64,000 bases of DNA from assembly GCA_021397835.1 (NCBI GenBank), contig JAJFZO010000287.1, positions 1,366,501 through 1,430,500 of the forward strand, read 5' to 3'. The stretch is from Moringa oleifera (Eukaryota; Streptophyta; Magnoliopsida; Brassicales; Moringaceae). Below the pieces are notes generated by a model. The model did not search any database. It was given only the letters and a program-made list of their open reading frames with translations, and was not told where the DNA came from. A program made the position numbers and the translations under genes. Of the stretch, positions 61,701 through 64,000 are shown piece after piece (position 1 is the first letter of the stretch; each line of letters begins with the position of its first letter).

Positions 61701-63368
61701 TTTTCCTCGTTTTTTCTTGAGGGGCATCAATTAGCTTATGCTGTGGGCAACAACATTTTTTATGAGAAAAGATTGATACCAGTGAATGCTAAAATAACAT
61801 GCATTCAAACACCACTGATGGCTCACAATTATTTTTGAATTCTTAAAAAGCATGCGTTCTAATGATGTTGCAAGAACTGACATTATCCTTATAGAACTAA
61901 TTGGCAAGAACCCTGCATCATCTTTTCACCTCACTGGAGTTTAAGGCTTGGTCCTTCAGTGCATTTACTACGTCGTTGGCATGGAGATCCCCGTTCATTA
62001 CTTGTCCTTGAGGTGCTTTTCCTTTTTTATCTTTCTTCATTACATGGATAGCTTGATTATATATGGAGGTTTTATGTATCTAATTGTGCTTTGTAAAAGC
62101 ACCTTATGTACTTGTGCTGCAATTGAGCTCCATGAAGCTATCAAATCTAATAAAGATGTTCATTTTTCAGAGTGGATTAGATGCCAGTCTAGCTCTCTTA
62201 CCTTTTCAGCCAATGGAAATGAAGGTTCTTCAGTGCTCCTTTCTTTCTGGAATAAGGTGGGGGTTCCTTTCTTAAGGTCATTCTTTTTATACATAGCTAT
62301 TTTTATGTGAAATTGATAATTCTTTTTTATGTCTCTACATTTCTGTCTTACTTAATGCATTTATATTTGTTGGGAAAGGAAAGAAACTTTATGAACATTG
62401 ACATTTTAAGTGTTCTGCTTCTGAGAGATTATTAAAGACTTTTAAGTCCAACACAGGGCTTCAAGTGACAAAAATTCAAGATGATGCATGCTTTGATTTA
62501 ACATTTGTCTTTATTGTTTTCACATGCTCCACAGCTAAATTGACTCAAGGTCTTTCTGTTAACTTTTGAACAATATGCCTTTGTACTTTACAATTTTTCT
62601 TCTTGAGGCCTCAAAATTGTGAATTGCCCTAAGCTACTCAAACAACTTATCTCAGGTGGGCTATAATTCTATTTGATCATGATCTGTACATCTATTCTGT
62701 AGGTTGGAGAAAGTTGAACCTTTGCTTAAGATATTGCAGCCAAAGTTAGTCTTGGTAATTCTTTCTTCCTCACTTATGCTGTACTATATATGGGATCTTG
62801 TTCGTCTATCTGATGAGTGCTTTGCTGCCTTCTATTCTGTACAATATAGTTCCCTGATGATTTGAGGCAGCTGATAACTTTTTCTGATGTAAATTCATTC
62901 TCAATTCTGCACTACTCTGAAAATGAAATGCTGCGTATACCAAGCTTTAAGGACAGTTCAGAAATAGAAATTGCAACAGACTTGGCCTCCAAGTTGCAGT
63001 GGAAAAAATTGAAAGATGAAGACATTAATATCACCAGACTGAAAGGAGAGCTGATTATGGATGAAGGCAAACATAAGTTGCTCTCTGGGTTTGAGTCGAC
63101 AAGTTCCTTGAGGGTTAAGCCGTTGCTGCACTGGGGTTCACCAACTCTCGAAAGGCTTCTAGCTGCATTATTGAATATGGGCATTAATGGATCCATAGAA
63201 CAAAATATGGGCGATACTGAGTCACAAAATGCTGTTATTATACGTGTCCATGAGCCTAACACTGCCTTGATAGAAGTTCAGGCAACCGGTACTGTAATCA
63301 GTGCTGCTGATGAGAATTTAGCCTCCCGTATCTTTGGGGCCATTTGTAGTATTTTGGATGGCATATAG
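58713..63368 (+). CDS. INTS9: Integrator complex subunit 9 (INTS9) homologue
   Basis: Eleven coding exons with consistent phases: 58713-58721, 58805-59194, 59329-59543, 59905-60234, 60400-60607, 60814-60906, 60993-61084, 61895-62012, 62171-62256, 62703-62754 and 62850-63368, giving 703 aa, close to the length I recall for the Arabidopsis homologue. The start MKF-TCLSKGGSFQFPPC is split by a nine-base first coding exon. The N-terminal metallo-beta-lactamase fold shows FRILLDCPVDLSAL, LWDVSFIDIVLISSP and LGLPFLTQTKGF. The His/Asp zinc ligands of CPSF73-type nucleases are not visible, as expected for this pseudoenzyme subunit. The beta-CASP part has YNGTLIIKAFSSGLEIG, VPIYFISSVAEELLAYTN, PHWSLRLGPSVHLLRRWHG and VLQCSFLSGIR. 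The last exon encodes the C-terminal domain, which in other eukaryotes pairs with INTS11. Family role: nuclear 3'-end processing of snRNA transcripts. Confidence 0.93.
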
Positions 63369-64000
63369 AAGAAAGGAGTTTGGTGTCTTCTTGTCAACTA
63401 CATTGAGGGTAAACTCAAGTAACATTCCTACGGTTCCTAAAGTAATGCCTTCAGATATGAGATAGAACCAACTCTATCATCCACCACTGTATTGCCAAGA
63501 TATTGGTAGATCTATTGAATTGTTGCCTTCCCAAGTATACTGCTTAAAATCAATTTGCTCTGTGGCTTGTAGAAGAATGTCCTTGTTTTTTAAGCTTGTG
63601 GTGATCCTGAAGGCTTTTTCTCATGAAGAAGTGGTCAAAGAGATCCCTCATCCTCCTGATTATGGATATGGATTTTTCTATGATGGCTTATTTGTTTTCT
63701 TAGTGGGATCTGTTGCTATCACAAGTTATATTGGCTCTCGTCTCTTTATTCTTCTATAAGGATTTTTTTAAGAGGTATTTAAGTGAAGTTTAATGGTCAT
63801 GTTTGAAAAGCAAAGGACAATGCTGCTGGAGCTGAAGTGACCTGACTAGTGTTTTTAATTCAAATCAGGAGGGAGATATCGGCACCATGAAAATTGGAGT
63901 TGGAGATATGTGAAGACTTCTTGTTCAAGCAGTTTTGTGCATCCATGAGGGATTCTTTTTTAGTGAGAGTGCTTTAGGTTTTCCAGTGCCTTGTAACTGA
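63369..64000 (+). other. 3' UTR and downstream flank of INTS9
   Basis: No independent gene is supported. The open frame at 63520-63759 lacks recognisable domains and follows the INTS9 stop directly, so it is most likely 3' UTR. No unambiguous polyadenylation site could be fixed. Confidence 0.5.

Noticed and set aside
63520..63759. 79-codon frame after INTS9
   Set aside because: It lies within the probable 3' UTR, has no recognisable domain, and has a start context and composition typical of non-coding sequence.

Overview
This is a plant nuclear window, most likely from a eudicot. It has intron-rich genes with GT/AG junctions, AT-rich intergenic DNA, and nested remnants of plant transposon classes (Ty3/gypsy, Ty1/copia, hAT, CACTA). 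I cannot name the species.

Three gene families carry the window. (1) Minus strand, 13090-15962: an 835-residue ARM-repeat protein of the PUB42/PUB44 (SAUL1) plant U-box family that has no U-box. (2) Plus strand, 24375-43190: a ten-exon CSC1/OSCA-like (DUF221) membrane channel of the At3g54510 type, 715 aa. Its intron 8 is about 9 kb and holds a chromovirus remnant with a copia element inside or beside it. (3) Plus strand, 58713-63368: an eleven-exon Integrator subunit 9 (INTS9), 703 aa, apparently intact.

The most unusual region is 31517-56096. The 3' half of the CSC1-like gene, with its retrotransposon-filled intron, is present twice. Copy 2 (45022-56096) has exons 6, 7, 9 and 10 but lacks exon 8, has lost the splice acceptor of exon 9, and has no 5' exons, so I call it a pseudogene. 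Most of the two copies differ visibly, but a 1.18-kb tract covering exon 6, intron 6, exon 7 and part of intron 7 is identical apart from two substitutions. This points to recent gene conversion or an assembly fault. A broken annexin fragment on the minus strand lies at the junction between the copies.

The rest is repeat sediment. Positions 1 to about 11450 hold an antisense Tat-like Ty3/gypsy element (order from the right: gag, protease, RT, RNase H, integrase), split by a 4-kb hAT transposon with an 8-bp target duplication. Positions 17679 to about 21600 hold a CACTA element with a DUF4216 remnant, a GC-rich minisatellite and an AT-rich 142-bp tandem repeat. I found no RNA gene or CRISPR array. 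Exon boundaries come from reading frame, splice consensus and remembered family similarity, without alignments or transcripts.
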